From the NCBI GenBank assembly GCA_045657265.1, contig JAZOSU010000029.1, positions 1 to 64,000 on the forward strand: a stretch of 64,000 nt of DNA. Reading direction: 5' to 3'. The stretch comes from RGIG9041 sp045657265. Its GTDB lineage: Bacteria; Bacillota; Clostridia; Oscillospirales; QAKW01. The notes beneath the pieces are model-generated. The model did not search any database. It had not been told where the DNA came from and saw nothing but the letters and a program-made list of their open reading frames with translations. The translations under genes were made by a program, and so were the position numbers. Shown one piece after another: positions 1 through 8,501 of the stretch. How positions within the stretch are numbered: position 1 is the first letter of the stretch; each line of letters opens with the position of its first letter.

Positions 1-92
1 CGATACCCAAGGTGGTGTTCTCGCATATCCATTATAACACCTATTTTAAATTCTGCACTATATACTTTGTTTTTTCTCCCTGTTTTACCCAT
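1..92 (-). CDS. IS3-family transposase OrfA, N-terminal fragment (runs off the window)
   Basis: Thirty complete codons are visible, beginning MGKTGRKNKVYSAEF and continuing KIGVIMDMREHHLGY. This matches the start of the helix-turn-helix OrfA proteins of IS3-family elements, which bind the element ends and are made as an OrfAB fusion by frameshifting. The start codon has a good GGAGGTG ribosome site inside the inverted repeat. Whether the transposase is intact cannot be judged from this window. Confidence 0.7.
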   Translation of the reverse strand, partial: MGKTGRKNKVYSAEFKIGVIMDMREHHLGY

Positions 93-143
93 AAAAAATA
101 TGCACCTCCAAAAGTGTCTAACTTTTGGGGTGCATATCAAAAA
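1..143 (-). mobile_element. End of an IS3-family (IS150-like) insertion sequence
   Basis: The element is cut by the left edge of the window. It contains the first codons of an OrfA transposase (ATG at 92-90, minus strand), preceded by a GGAGGTG ribosome site. Just upstream is a large inverted repeat, positions 98-140, with arms around ATGCACCTCCAAAAGT and ACTTTTGGGGTGCAT. The outer arm read on the minus strand, TGCACCCCAAAAGTTAGACA, resembles the terminal repeats of IS150-group elements. The outer boundary at about 143 is estimated; no target duplication can be tested because the other end is missing. Confidence 0.7.
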
Positions 144-158
144 TAGCGTCTTCATTTT

Positions 159-791
159 TTATATTTTAATATTTGGTGAAGAAATCTGACTGTATTGTAT
201 AAATCCTCTCTGTGGTTTTTTTAATCTCGTCTGTTCAAGTCCTTCAATGCTGTCAATCTTTCCTTCAAGATAAGCATCAATAAATTCTTTTGCAGTCTCA
301 CATCTTGCCATAACACCTGCATATCTTACTTCAAGATTTGAAAGCCCCAGTGATTTGTAGTGTGAAAGTCAAGAGTCTTATGAGCTTTGTAAACAAGCTC
401 TGTTATTCTTTTAAGAAGTGGCAAAAGCACATTTGATATTTCTTTGAGTTTTTGTTTGTCATCCTGTTTATATGCGGGCTGGAGATTTTCAGCAATGAGA
501 GTCTTTATTGCAAGATAGTCAAAGACTTTGTATGCAAAATCATAAAGATCTTTGAAACTGTCATCTTTAGCTTCTTTTACAAGAATTGCAAGTTCTCTGT
601 AAAATATGGGCTTTTTGATAATAAATAACAGCTTTACCGTCTTTGAGTGTGACGCCGTTTTTGTCGCCCTTTACGGCAGTTACGGTAATGCCTTTGTCCT
701 CTTCAAAACCGAGTCTGTCTTTAAGTCTTTCAATACCGATGTGAAAATCTTTGTCTACATCAAATAAAAACTTGTTCACTTTCTCTTCCAA
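159..791 (-). pseudogene. Gutted GH20 beta-N-acetylhexosaminidase
   Basis: Reading from ATG at 791, about 63 residues resemble the N-terminal non-catalytic domain of GH20 hexosaminidases (KDGKAVIYYQKAHI, the site where the family usually continues with an F-R-x-L motif). The frame then shifts near 612 and continues as RELAILVKEAKDD into a helical segment typical of the GH20 C-terminus. A second frameshift near 360 is needed to read SLGLSNLEVRYAGVMARCET and the tail YSQISSPNIKI, ending at 159. The whole catalytic barrel, with its D-E pair, is absent. This is a decayed gene with an internal deletion, not a small protein. The assignment rests on recognised family patterns and is moderately sure. 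Confidence 0.6.
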
Positions 792-851
792 AATTTTTTA
801 TTGTATTAGAATAAAGCTATAAGTATATTGGTTAAAACTAACACTAATTTG

Positions 852-2018
852 TCAGTTTTCCTTTCTCCATACCATTTTGTTTACAACGCCTGTATAGCTC
901 TGAATAATTTTAACAACTTTTGTAGATACGTTTTCTTCAACATAGTCAGGTACAGGTATACCGTAGTCGCCGCTTTTGTTCATTTCAACTGCAGCTTCAA
1001 CTGCCTGTACAAGTCCGTCGCCCTCGATTCCTGCAAGAACAAAACAAGCTTTGTCCAGAGCTTCGGGACGTTCGGTTGACGTTCTTATGCAAACTGCAGG
1101 GAAAGGATGTCCTACAGATGTAAAGAATGAACTTTCTTCAGGGAGTGTACCACTGTCTGAAATAACTGCAAATGCATTCATCTGCAGACAGTTGTAATCG
1201 TGGAAGCCAAGTGGCTCGTGCTGAATTACTCTCCTGTCAAGCTTAAATCCGCTGCTTTCAAGACGTTTTTTACTTCTCGGATGACAAGAATAGAGAATAG
1301 GCATATCGTAAAGCTCGGCTATTTTATTAATAGCGTTAAACAAAGAAAGGAAATTCTTTTCAGTATCTATGTTTTCTTCTCTGTGAGCAGAAAGTAAAAT
1401 ATATTTGCCTTTTTCAAGACCGAGTTTGTTATGGATATCACTTGCTTTTATTTTATCAAGATTTGTGTGCAGAACTTCTGCCATGGGAGAGCCTGTAACG
1501 TATGTGCGTTCTTTGGGAAGACCGCAGTCTGCAAGATAACGACGAGCGTGTTCCGAATATGCAAGGTTAACGTCTGATATTATATCAACGATACGTCTGT
1601 TTGTCTCCTCGGGAAGACACTCGTCTTTACAACGGTTACCTGCTTCCATATGGAAAATCGGTATATGAAGTCTTTTTGCACCGATTACAGAAAGACAGGA
1701 GTTTGTATCACCAAGAACTAAAACTGCATCAGGTTTGATTTCTGTCATAAGGTCATATGATTTTGCAATGATATTTCCCATTGTCTGGCCGAGAGTATCA
1801 CCAACTGCATTGAGGTATACCTCGGGGTCATCAAGCTCAAGATCTTTGAAGAATACACCGTTTAAGTTGTAGTCATAGTTCTGTCCTGTGTGGGCAAGAA
1901 TAGTATCGAAATATTTACGGCACTTTTTGATTACTGCCGCAAGTCTGATAATTTCGGGACGTGTTCCTACGATTATCAGAAGTTTGAGTTTTCCGTTGTT
2001 TTTAAATGATACTGACAT
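852..2018 (-). CDS. wecB: UDP-N-acetylglucosamine 2-epimerase, CapG/FnlC/WecB family
   Basis: This 388-residue protein has the length and fold signature of non-hydrolysing UDP-HexNAc 2-epimerases. Visible motifs are VGTRPEIIRLAAVIKK at the N-terminus, AHTGQNYDYN near residue 42, VLGDTNSCL near 100, HMEAGNRCKDECLPEE near 125 and SDSGTLPEES near 285. The enzyme inverts C2 of a UDP-sugar. Because it is encoded just after CapE- and CapF-like genes, the likely substrate is UDP-2-acetamido-2,6-dideoxy-L-talose, giving UDP-L-FucNAc, rather than UDP-GlcNAc. It is the last intact gene of the minus-strand polysaccharide operon, 12 bases after its neighbour. Family is certain; substrate is inferred from context. 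Confidence 0.9.
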   Translation of the reverse strand: MSVSFKNNGKLKLLIIVGTRPEIIRLAAVIKKCRKYFDTILAHTGQNYDYNLNGVFFKDLELDDPEVYLNAVGDTLGQTMGNIIAKSYDLMTEIKPDAVLVLGDTNSCLSVIGAKRLHIPIFHMEAGNRCKDECLPEETNRRIVDIISDVNLAYSEHARRYLADCGLPKERTYVTGSPMAEVLHTNLDKIKASDIHNKLGLEKGKYILLSAHREENIDTEKNFLSLFNAINKIAELYDMPILYSCHPRSKKRLESSGFKLDRRVIQHEPLGFHDYNCLQMNAFAVISDSGTLPEESSFFTSVGHPFPAVCIRTSTERPEALDKACFVLAGIEGDGLVQAVEAAVEMNKSGDYGIPVPDYVEENVSTKVVKIIQSYTGVVNKMVWRKEN

Positions 2019-2030
2019 TTTATTTGCTCC

Positions 2031-3197
2031 TTATTCTACAATTTCAAAAAATGTATCGGGTTTTGATGGGTCAAAGTTTTCGTTTGCCCACATAACTGTA
2101 ACAAGATCCTGAGTATCTGACAGATTAATTATGTTGTGAGTATACCCAGGAAGCATATGCACAGCTTCTATTTTATCACCGCTGACTTCAAAATTCAGCA
2201 CTTCATCTGATCCGATTTTACGTTGCTGTATAAGGCCTTTGCCTGAAACAACTATAAAAAACTCCCATTTGGTGTGATGCCAGTGCTGACCTTTTGTAAT
2301 ACCGGGTTTTGAGATGTTTATTGATACCTGACCGCATTTTTCGGTTTTTAAAAGTTCAGTAAAACTGCCTCTGTCGTCTATATTCATTTTAAGAGGAAAT
2401 GACGTTTTTTCTTTTGGAAGATAAGAAAGATAAGTTGAATAAAGTTTTTTTGCAAAAGACCCTTTGGGTATCTCGGGAATTATAAGTGTCGAAGACTGCG
2501 ATTTGAAACTTTCAAGATGCTCAACTATCTGTCCTAAAGTAACTTTGTGAGTTATTGGACAAACACAGAACTTACCGTCTTTATGTTCTTTGCCTTCAAG
2601 AGCGTTAAGCATTTCATCAATAAGATCGTCGATGTATAAAAGTGTAAGCTCAATACTTGGGTCATTTACGGTGATAGGGAGGTCATTTGCAATGTTATTG
2701 CAGAAAGTCGCAACCGCGCTGTTGTAGTTTGGTCTGCACCATTTGCCGAAAAGATTTGGAAATCTGTAAACAAGTACCTTGGCTCCTGTTTTTTCGGCAT
2801 AATCAAAAAATAAATCTTCTCCTGCACGTTTGCTTTTACCGTATTCTCCGTCTGCGTATCTGCCCTCAAGAGTTGCCTGAATAGAGCTTGATAGCATAAC
2901 GGGACAGGTGTTATTGTGTTTTTTAAGAGTATCTAAAAGAGTAGATGCAAAACCAAAATTGCCTTTCATGAACTCTTCTTCTGTTTTGGGACGGTTTACT
3001 CCCGCCATATTAAACACAAAATCGGCGTTCTTACAAGCATCATCCAGTTCTTTTTCATTTGAGTCTATATCGTAAAGATATATATCCTCAATGTGAAGCT
3101 CAGGACGGGTTTTATCTTTGCCGTCTTTTATGTTTTGTAGGGCACAGGCAAGGTTTTTGCCAACAAACCCTGCGGCGCCTGTGATTAATATTTTCAT
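2031..3197 (-). CDS. capF: CapF/FnlB-type bifunctional reductase-epimerase (SDR plus C-terminal cupin)
   Basis: The 388-residue protein starts with an SDR nucleotide-binding motif (TGAAGFVGKNL, residues 6-16). After about 245 residues it has a cupin domain rich in histidines (KGQHWHHTKWEFFIVVSGKG, near residues 295-315). This two-domain layout is diagnostic of CapF/FnlB/WbjC. In known systems the cupin epimerises C3 and the SDR part reduces C4 with NADPH, converting the CapE product to UDP-6-deoxy-L-TalNAc. It overlaps the preceding nucleotidyltransferase gene by 4 bases and is followed 12 bases later by the 2-epimerase gene, fitting the CapE-CapF-CapG order. Confidence 0.92.
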   Translation of the reverse strand: MKILITGAAGFVGKNLACALQNIKDGKDKTRPELHIEDIYLYDIDSNEKELDDACKNADFVFNMAGVNRPKTEEEFMKGNFGFASTLLDTLKKHNNTCPVMLSSSIQATLEGRYADGEYGKSKRAGEDLFFDYAEKTGAKVLVYRFPNLFGKWCRPNYNSAVATFCNNIANDLPITVNDPSIELTLLYIDDLIDEMLNALEGKEHKDGKFCVCPITHKVTLGQIVEHLESFKSQSSTLIIPEIPKGSFAKKLYSTYLSYLPKEKTSFPLKMNIDDRGSFTELLKTEKCGQVSINISKPGITKGQHWHHTKWEFFIVVSGKGLIQQRKIGSDEVLNFEVSGDKIEAVHMLPGYTHNIINLSDTQDLVTVMWANENFDPSKPDTFFEIVE

Positions 3198-4387
3198 TTG
3201 TTGTTCTCCTTGAAATCAAAAGTCAGACCAACTTTTTTTAGATTGTTCCTATAATTTGAAATATCGTGAGAGCTTACGTATTTCATATCGTCACGGTATT
3301 TTTTAATTCGTTCTTGTTTGTTAAAAATCAAATTTAAAAACCTGCTTGTATAAGCAAAAGGGATAAGATACGGTGCTTTTTCAAGATATTTGTATTTAAT
3401 TTTCATATAATTGATGCTTGGAAAAAGTCTGTTTTTCAAAAATGATGCGGTTACATTGTTACTTTGTCTGCCTGTAGAAGAACGAAGTGCAGATGAGGAT
3501 ATGTGACCTTCTCTTGTACCATACGCACTGCTACCGATTACGGTTTTTATTAAAAGAGCGCATGTCTCGTCGGCATCTGCGTTTTCAAACCATACCCTGA
3601 GGGAAGAAACTGTGTTTTTGTAAAACTCCAGAAGACTTAGTTTTTTAAGTTCTGTTTCTATGTATACAAAATCCATATCAGAATGTGCATTTGTAAAAAC
3701 GTACAAATCGGTAAAATGCTTTATCCCTATTCCGCCGTCACGGTAATGCTTAGCAAAATGTGTAAAAATATAAATAAATTCATCTTCTGATGAAAATTCA
3801 TATTCATAAGCATTTTCGTATTTTGGTTTTGATTTTGAAAACCCGTCACCGAAATATCTGTAATAATCCTCGTTGTAAGATGGAATTAATCTTTTGTGAA
3901 GTTCAAGCAGAAGTCTGCCTTCTTTTTTCCAGATATATTCGTGGTCACTTTCAGTAACAAAAGTATATCCAAGCTCGGTTATCACTTTTTTAATTTCATC
4001 GTATTGATTGCTGTCGATTAATATATCTGCATCTCCCATTACCCGCATCCAGGACTTTGGATAAAGTTTTTTTGTCAGCAGACCTTTAAGAGGTAAAAAC
4101 TTTACAGAATTTTTGCAAAAAGCATCATACAAAACTTCAATTTCTTGCCATTGAAGTTCGTGCTTTATTGATTCTCTGCCCGAATAAGCAAATAGCTTTT
4201 TCATAAAATCAGAATTTTTATCAAATCCTGATTTTGATGCGCCGGAAAACAGTATACTCATAATATGATGTTTGCTTCCAAACTTTAAAATCATATCGGT
4301 ATCAAAATCAGAACTGATATTATCAGTGTTTTGTGTAAAAGCATTTTTTACAAGGGAGATTATTGTTTTTTCAGACTTTGAAAACAT
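3194..4387 (-). CDS. Nucleotidyltransferase-fold protein (PF14907-like) in the polysaccharide operon
   Basis: The 397-residue protein carries FLPLKGLLTKKLYP followed by GDADILIDSNQYDEIKKV near residues 100-130. This is the KG plus D-x-D arrangement of the 'uncharacterised nucleotidyltransferase' family (NTP_transf_5). The aspartates are the expected metal ligands of the pol-beta fold. Family members occur in capsule and lipopolysaccharide clusters, but no reaction is firmly established. The C-terminal 100 residues are basic and unassigned. It sits between capE (sharing one base) and capF (4-base overlap), so it is translated with the L-FucNAc enzymes. A role in modifying or priming the glycan is only a guess. 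Confidence 0.7.
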   Translation of the reverse strand: MFSKSEKTIISLVKNAFTQNTDNISSDFDTDMILKFGSKHHIMSILFSGASKSGFDKNSDFMKKLFAYSGRESIKHELQWQEIEVLYDAFCKNSVKFLPLKGLLTKKLYPKSWMRVMGDADILIDSNQYDEIKKVITELGYTFVTESDHEYIWKKEGRLLLELHKRLIPSYNEDYYRYFGDGFSKSKPKYENAYEYEFSSEDEFIYIFTHFAKHYRDGGIGIKHFTDLYVFTNAHSDMDFVYIETELKKLSLLEFYKNTVSSLRVWFENADADETCALLIKTVIGSSAYGTREGHISSSALRSSTGRQSNNVTASFLKNRLFPSINYMKIKYKYLEKAPYLIPFAYTSRFLNLIFNKQERIKKYRDDMKYVSSHDISNYRNNLKKVGLTFDFKENNK

Positions 4388-5436
4388 CAGTTATTTTCTT
4401 TCGATTTATCAAGTTCCTGACGGATGTAGTCAAGAGACAAAAGTTTTTCTTTTACTTGTTCTATGTTTAAAAGCTCTGTGTTGTTTGAATCAAATTCAGT
4501 AAGGGGATTGCGCTGTTCGTCATCGCCGATAAAGTATTTGTCATAGTTAAGTGAACGTTTGTCACTGGGAACTCTGTAAAACTCACCCATATCTATTGCG
4601 TTGGCACATTCTTCATTTGTAAGAAGTGTTTCATACATTTTCTCGCCGTGACGGATACCGATAACTTTAATTTCGGTTTTTGGATTGAAAAGCTCGGTAA
4701 CTGCTTTGGCAAGAGTTTCTATTGTACAAGCCGGAGCTTTCTGAACGAGAATATCACCATTTGTACCGTGTTCAAATGCGAAAAGCACAAGGTCAACAGC
4801 TTCGTCAAGAGACATAATGAATCTTGTCATTGAAGGTTCGGTAATGGTAATGGGATTACCTGCTTTTATCTGGTCTATCCAAAGAGGAATAACAGAACCG
4901 CGTGAACACATAACGTTGCCGTAACGTGTACAGCAGATTTTTGTTTTATCAGGATTTACGTTTCTTGAACGGGCAACAGCAACACGTTCTTCAAGAGCTT
5001 TTGTAATACCCATTGCGTTAACAGGGTAAGCCGCTTTGTCTGTTGAAAGGCAGATTATAGATTTAACGCCTTCTTCAATGGCGGCAGTAAGCACGTTGTC
5101 GGTACCTATAACGTTTGTTTTAACGGCTTCCATAGGGAAAAATTCACAAGATGGAACCTGTTTGAGAGCAGCTGCATGGAAAATGTAGTCAACACCATGC
5201 ATAGCGTTTCTTACAGAATCAATGTTTCTTACATCACCGATATAAAATTTGATTTTGTCGGAAACTTCCGGCATTTTTGCCTGAAATTCGTGACGCATAT
5301 CATCCTGCTTTTTCTCGTCTCTTGAGAAAACGCGTATCTCACCGATGTCAGTTTTGAGAAAACGATTGAGAACTGCGTTGCCGAAAGAACCTGTTCCTCC
5401 GGTGATCATTAAAGTTTTGCCTTCAAATAAACTCAT
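4387..5436 (-). CDS. capE: UDP-GlcNAc 4,6-dehydratase/5-epimerase, CapE/FnlA type
   Basis: The 349-residue extended SDR has an N-terminal TGGTGSFGNAVLNRF motif, FSRDEKKQDDMRHEF near residue 40, and STDKAAYPVNAMGITKA near 130-147. In the last motif the usual catalytic tyrosine of YxxxK is replaced by methionine, as in CapE/FlaA1-type dehydratases. It makes the 4-keto-6-deoxy-L-sugar that starts UDP-L-FucNAc synthesis. CapF- and CapG-like genes follow in the same operon, so CapE/FnlA is preferred over the PseB or WbjB alternatives. Start overlaps the uridine kinase stop by 4 bases. Confidence 0.9.
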   Translation of the reverse strand: MSLFEGKTLMITGGTGSFGNAVLNRFLKTDIGEIRVFSRDEKKQDDMRHEFQAKMPEVSDKIKFYIGDVRNIDSVRNAMHGVDYIFHAAALKQVPSCEFFPMEAVKTNVIGTDNVLTAAIEEGVKSIICLSTDKAAYPVNAMGITKALEERVAVARSRNVNPDKTKICCTRYGNVMCSRGSVIPLWIDQIKAGNPITITEPSMTRFIMSLDEAVDLVLFAFEHGTNGDILVQKAPACTIETLAKAVTELFNPKTEIKVIGIRHGEKMYETLLTNEECANAIDMGEFYRVPSDKRSLNYDKYFIGDDEQRNPLTEFDSNNTELLNIEQVKEKLLSLDYIRQELDKSKENN

Positions 5437-6062
5437 CTTTTTATCCTCCTGCTTTGTACAAGCTTTTCTATTTTAGTTTTAACGATATCAAAAGCGGCAT
5501 CGTTCATACCGCCGTTTATGATTATATCGGCATATGCTTTTGTGGGTTCAACATATTTGTTGTGCATTGGTTTTACAGTTGAAAGATATTGCTCAATTAT
5601 TCCGTCGATGTCGCGACCGCGCTCACGGGTATCTCTGCGGACTCTTCTGAGTATACGCTCGTCCGCATCGGTTTCTACGTATATTCTCATATCCATCATA
5701 TTGCGAAGTTCGGGATTTGAAAATATAAGTATACCGTCTACCAATATTACAGGTTTTGATTTTATATAGATGGTTTTATCTGAGCGGGTGTGCAGAGAAA
5801 AATCATATGTAGGACATTTGACATCTTGTCCGTTTTTTAAGTCTTTGAGTTGATTTACCATAAGATCGAACTCAAAAGCATCGGGTGAATCGTAATTGAG
5901 ATTTTTTCTGGTTTCAAGGTCTATGTCATCATGAGGGAGATAGTAGTTGTCACAGCTTATAAGAGCTACGCTTTCGGGAAAACTTTCTTTAAGACGTCTT
6001 GCAAAAGTTGATTTTCCGGAACCGCTTCCTCCCGCAATTCCTATTAAATATGCTTTATTCAT
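5433..6062 (-). CDS. udk: Uridine kinase family P-loop kinase
   Basis: The 209-residue protein has a textbook Walker A motif (GIAGGSGSGKSTFARRL, residues 8-24), DNYYLPHDD near 42 and the uridine/phosphoribulokinase pattern PTYDFSLHTRSD near 84-95. Length matches uridine kinases, which phosphorylate uridine or cytidine. It overlaps the flippase upstream and capE downstream by 4 bases each, so it is tightly coupled to polysaccharide assembly. This is an unusual place for a salvage enzyme. Supplying UMP for UDP-sugars, or phosphorylating a different substrate, are both possible. Family call is firm; specificity is not. Confidence 0.8.
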   Translation of the reverse strand: MNKAYLIGIAGGSGSGKSTFARRLKESFPESVALISCDNYYLPHDDIDLETRKNLNYDSPDAFEFDLMVNQLKDLKNGQDVKCPTYDFSLHTRSDKTIYIKSKPVILVDGILIFSNPELRNMMDMRIYVETDADERILRRVRRDTRERGRDIDGIIEQYLSTVKPMHNKYVEPTKAYADIIINGGMNDAAFDIVKTKIEKLVQSRRIKR

Positions 6063-7501
6063 ATTGTCTCCTTGTTCTTTTTGGGTTTTATAAGACTAAT
6101 AATAGTTTTTATTACCGGTATAAGTTCTTTGTTCATAACAATGATCATTAATATTATCAGTCCGACAGAAAGTGTCATATCAGAAATCAGTGATGTGAAG
6201 AACATGGAAGCTATTGCTGTGAATGCACATACTATGCATAACAATATACTTTTAATTTCAGATTTCCCTGAAGAATAAAGAGTAAGACCAACTATAATTC
6301 TATATAATCTGCTCGATAAGATACTTATAAGCGAAGCCAGAGCTACACCAACAAGACCAAGTTTTGGTATAAGTGTAAAACATAGAATTATTGAAATAAT
6401 AAATTGAATTATAGGTGCAATAACAAAATGTATTGTTTTCTTTTTAATATTTATTCCTACGCCATAAATAACAGTTATGATATTGAAACATGATGCAAAA
6501 AGTATAGCCGGAATAACAACGTAAACGGAATGATATTTTCCGTCAAGCAAGACAACAAGCCATCTTCGAAGCAGAATAATTGCAGCAATGCCGGTAGTTA
6601 CTAAAGTACTTGATGCAAGACCGAAAGTGTGTAAAATGGGTCTGAATACTTTTGGATTTTCACAATTTTTGTATACAATAGGATTCCATATGTTTTCAAG
6701 AGTTGTTGTCAGTCTTGTAATTAACGTTTGGAAAACGGATGCTGCTGTAAAAATTCCTAAAACTTCCCAACCGGCGAGATCTCTTATTATAAGTTTTTCG
6801 GTTATAGGTATGATAAGTACCAAAACGCTGTTTATCATGAATGGGTATCCATAATTGAACATTTCTTTGGTAGTTACAGAAGTTTCTGAATGTGATTTGT
6901 TATTTGCAACTTTAGTAAATACCATCATATTTATGGTAAAAGCAGCACAACACCCTGTCATAAAAGATATTACCACCCAATTAAATGTAACTTCTTTAAA
7001 GATAAAGTATATAATGAGAACTATTACGATAAATCCGGATTTAGATAACATACTTGAAGTGATATAGTTAAAAGCACGTTCTTCCATCCTGGCAGTCAGC
7101 TGACCGAATCTATGTAAAACATCAAGCAGAACATACATGATAAGTATGATTATAGTAACACTAGAAATGTTATTTTCAAATACATAGTTTACCAGATAAT
7201 GATTCGGTTCCAACATTATCACCACAAACAACAGGAAGATAATTATTGGAATTTTAATAGATTTAAACATGTATTTTTTTTGTGTAAATCCATGATTATA
7301 ATAAAAACGCATATATGCAGAATCGAAACCAAAGCATATAAACATTACCGCCGCAGTAACAAATGTTGTAAGCAATCCGTACATTGCATAAACCTGTGTT
7401 GAAAGAACACGGGTAAGTAGCATGGTATTTACAAATCCAAGCACACCCATAATTATTGTGCCGCAAAGATATATTGCTGAATTTTTTACAGTTTTATTCA
7501 A
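6059..7501 (-). CDS. Polysaccharide flippase, Wzx/MOP superfamily
   Basis: The 480-residue, strongly hydrophobic protein has about twelve to fourteen membrane segments and the N-terminal pattern typical of O-antigen/teichoic-type flippases (SAIYLCGTIIMGVLGFVNTM, then LLTRVLSTQVYAMYGLL). Proteins of this class move lipid-linked repeat units across the membrane. It is the only flippase candidate in the 13-gene operon. It starts 15 bases after the upstream nucleotidyltransferase gene and overlaps udk by 4 bases. No Wzy polymerase was clearly identified; the polytopic protein at 9641-10840 is one candidate. Confidence 0.85.
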   Translation of the reverse strand: MNKTVKNSAIYLCGTIIMGVLGFVNTMLLTRVLSTQVYAMYGLLTTFVTAAVMFICFGFDSAYMRFYYNHGFTQKKYMFKSIKIPIIIFLLFVVIMLEPNHYLVNYVFENNISSVTIIILIMYVLLDVLHRFGQLTARMEERAFNYITSSMLSKSGFIVIVLIIYFIFKEVTFNWVVISFMTGCCAAFTINMMVFTKVANNKSHSETSVTTKEMFNYGYPFMINSVLVLIIPITEKLIIRDLAGWEVLGIFTAASVFQTLITRLTTTLENIWNPIVYKNCENPKVFRPILHTFGLASSTLVTTGIAAIILLRRWLVVLLDGKYHSVYVVIPAILFASCFNIITVIYGVGINIKKKTIHFVIAPIIQFIISIILCFTLIPKLGLVGVALASLISILSSRLYRIIVGLTLYSSGKSEIKSILLCIVCAFTAIASMFFTSLISDMTLSVGLIILMIIVMNKELIPVIKTIISLIKPKKNKETI

Positions 7502-7516
7502 AATAAAAACTCCTTA

Positions 7517-8500
7517 TCAGTTTAATGGATAACCGTTTATTATCAGATTATTTTTCTTTTGTTTGTCTGAAAGTGATTTTTTGCTATCGAAAGTATTTAT
7601 AAGATTGCTAAGATGTTGTATGTAGGGTAAAGATTTGTATTTTATTGCCCGTTTTATGATACCCATAGCTCGTTTTGATACAGCTCTTGTATTTACAAAA
7701 AGGTTTTTGCAAGGAATACGGAAATCTTTGTATAAGCTTTTCACAAGACCCGAGAAAATATCTTCCATTTGTTCTATAGAAAAAGAGTGCTCACATTCTG
7801 ACGAGAGCTTTATAGATAAACAATACTCAAAATAATCTTTTATACTCTGGTCAATAGGAAGCGTTTTTATTACTTCAAATCTGTTTATAAATCCACTTTC
7901 CAGCTTTTTGTGATTCACAAGCATTACAGTCATAAGGTCTAAAGAGTTTTTTGCAATGCAGTATTTGTATTCTTCAAGGTTTCCTTCTTGTTTGAGAGGA
8001 AATCCGTAATATAGTGCAGAAAACATTCTGTGTGTCAAAACATCTTTTATATCCCAAAGATTTATGTTGTTTAAATTAATTTCAGGTAAAAGCGGAATGT
8101 CATTCTGACCTGCAACACATTTACCCATACATTTGGCATCATAGGTTAAAAGTTTTCTTTCCATACGGTAAAGCTTTTGTCTGCATATAAAGGAATTATC
8201 AATATGAAAAAGCTTTGAATCCTGATTACCGAAAACTTCTTTTGCAGTTCTATCAAGAAACTCCGAAAAGTTTTTAAAATCGGTAAATCCTTTGGGATAT
8301 ACAGTGAAATATTCAATGTCGCTCACCATACGAAAACCGTTTTCTGTTTCAATCCAGGTAGCTTCACCTCTTGAAAGACTGCCTAAAAGTATAACAGAAA
8401 CTTTTCCGTCATAAGTTTGTTTGCTGTAATTGTCAATAGCGTTGAAATATTGATTTATGAGGTTTTCCAAAGTTTTGTTTTCTTTGTAAAAAAAACTCAT
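7517..8500 (-). CDS. Nucleotidyltransferase-domain protein (MNT-like N-terminus)
   Basis: In this 327-residue protein, residues 30-65 read VSVILLGSLSRGEATW and then SDIEYFTVYP. This is the G-S-x-x-R-G-E core of pol-beta-fold nucleotidyltransferases followed by a D-x-E metal pair. The remaining 240 residues are largely helical and unrecognised. It is a second, unrelated nucleotidyltransferase-fold protein in the same polysaccharide operon (the other is at 3194-4387), one base downstream of the phosphodiesterase gene. A role in transferring a nucleotide or phospho-group to the glycan or its carrier is conceivable but not shown. Confidence 0.6.
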   Translation of the reverse strand: MSFFYKENKTLENLINQYFNAIDNYSKQTYDGKVSVILLGSLSRGEATWIETENGFRMVSDIEYFTVYPKGFTDFKNFSEFLDRTAKEVFGNQDSKLFHIDNSFICRQKLYRMERKLLTYDAKCMGKCVAGQNDIPLLPEINLNNINLWDIKDVLTHRMFSALYYGFPLKQEGNLEEYKYCIAKNSLDLMTVMLVNHKKLESGFINRFEVIKTLPIDQSIKDYFEYCLSIKLSSECEHSFSIEQMEDIFSGLVKSLYKDFRIPCKNLFVNTRAVSKRAMGIIKRAIKYKSLPYIQHLSNLINTFDSKKSLSDKQKKNNLIINGYPLN

Positions 8501-8501
8501 A

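Noticed and set aside
98..140. Strong hairpin first read as a transcription terminator
   Set aside because: It contains the transposase ribosome site and resembles IS150-type terminal repeats, so it is assigned to the insertion sequence; terminator activity cannot be excluded.
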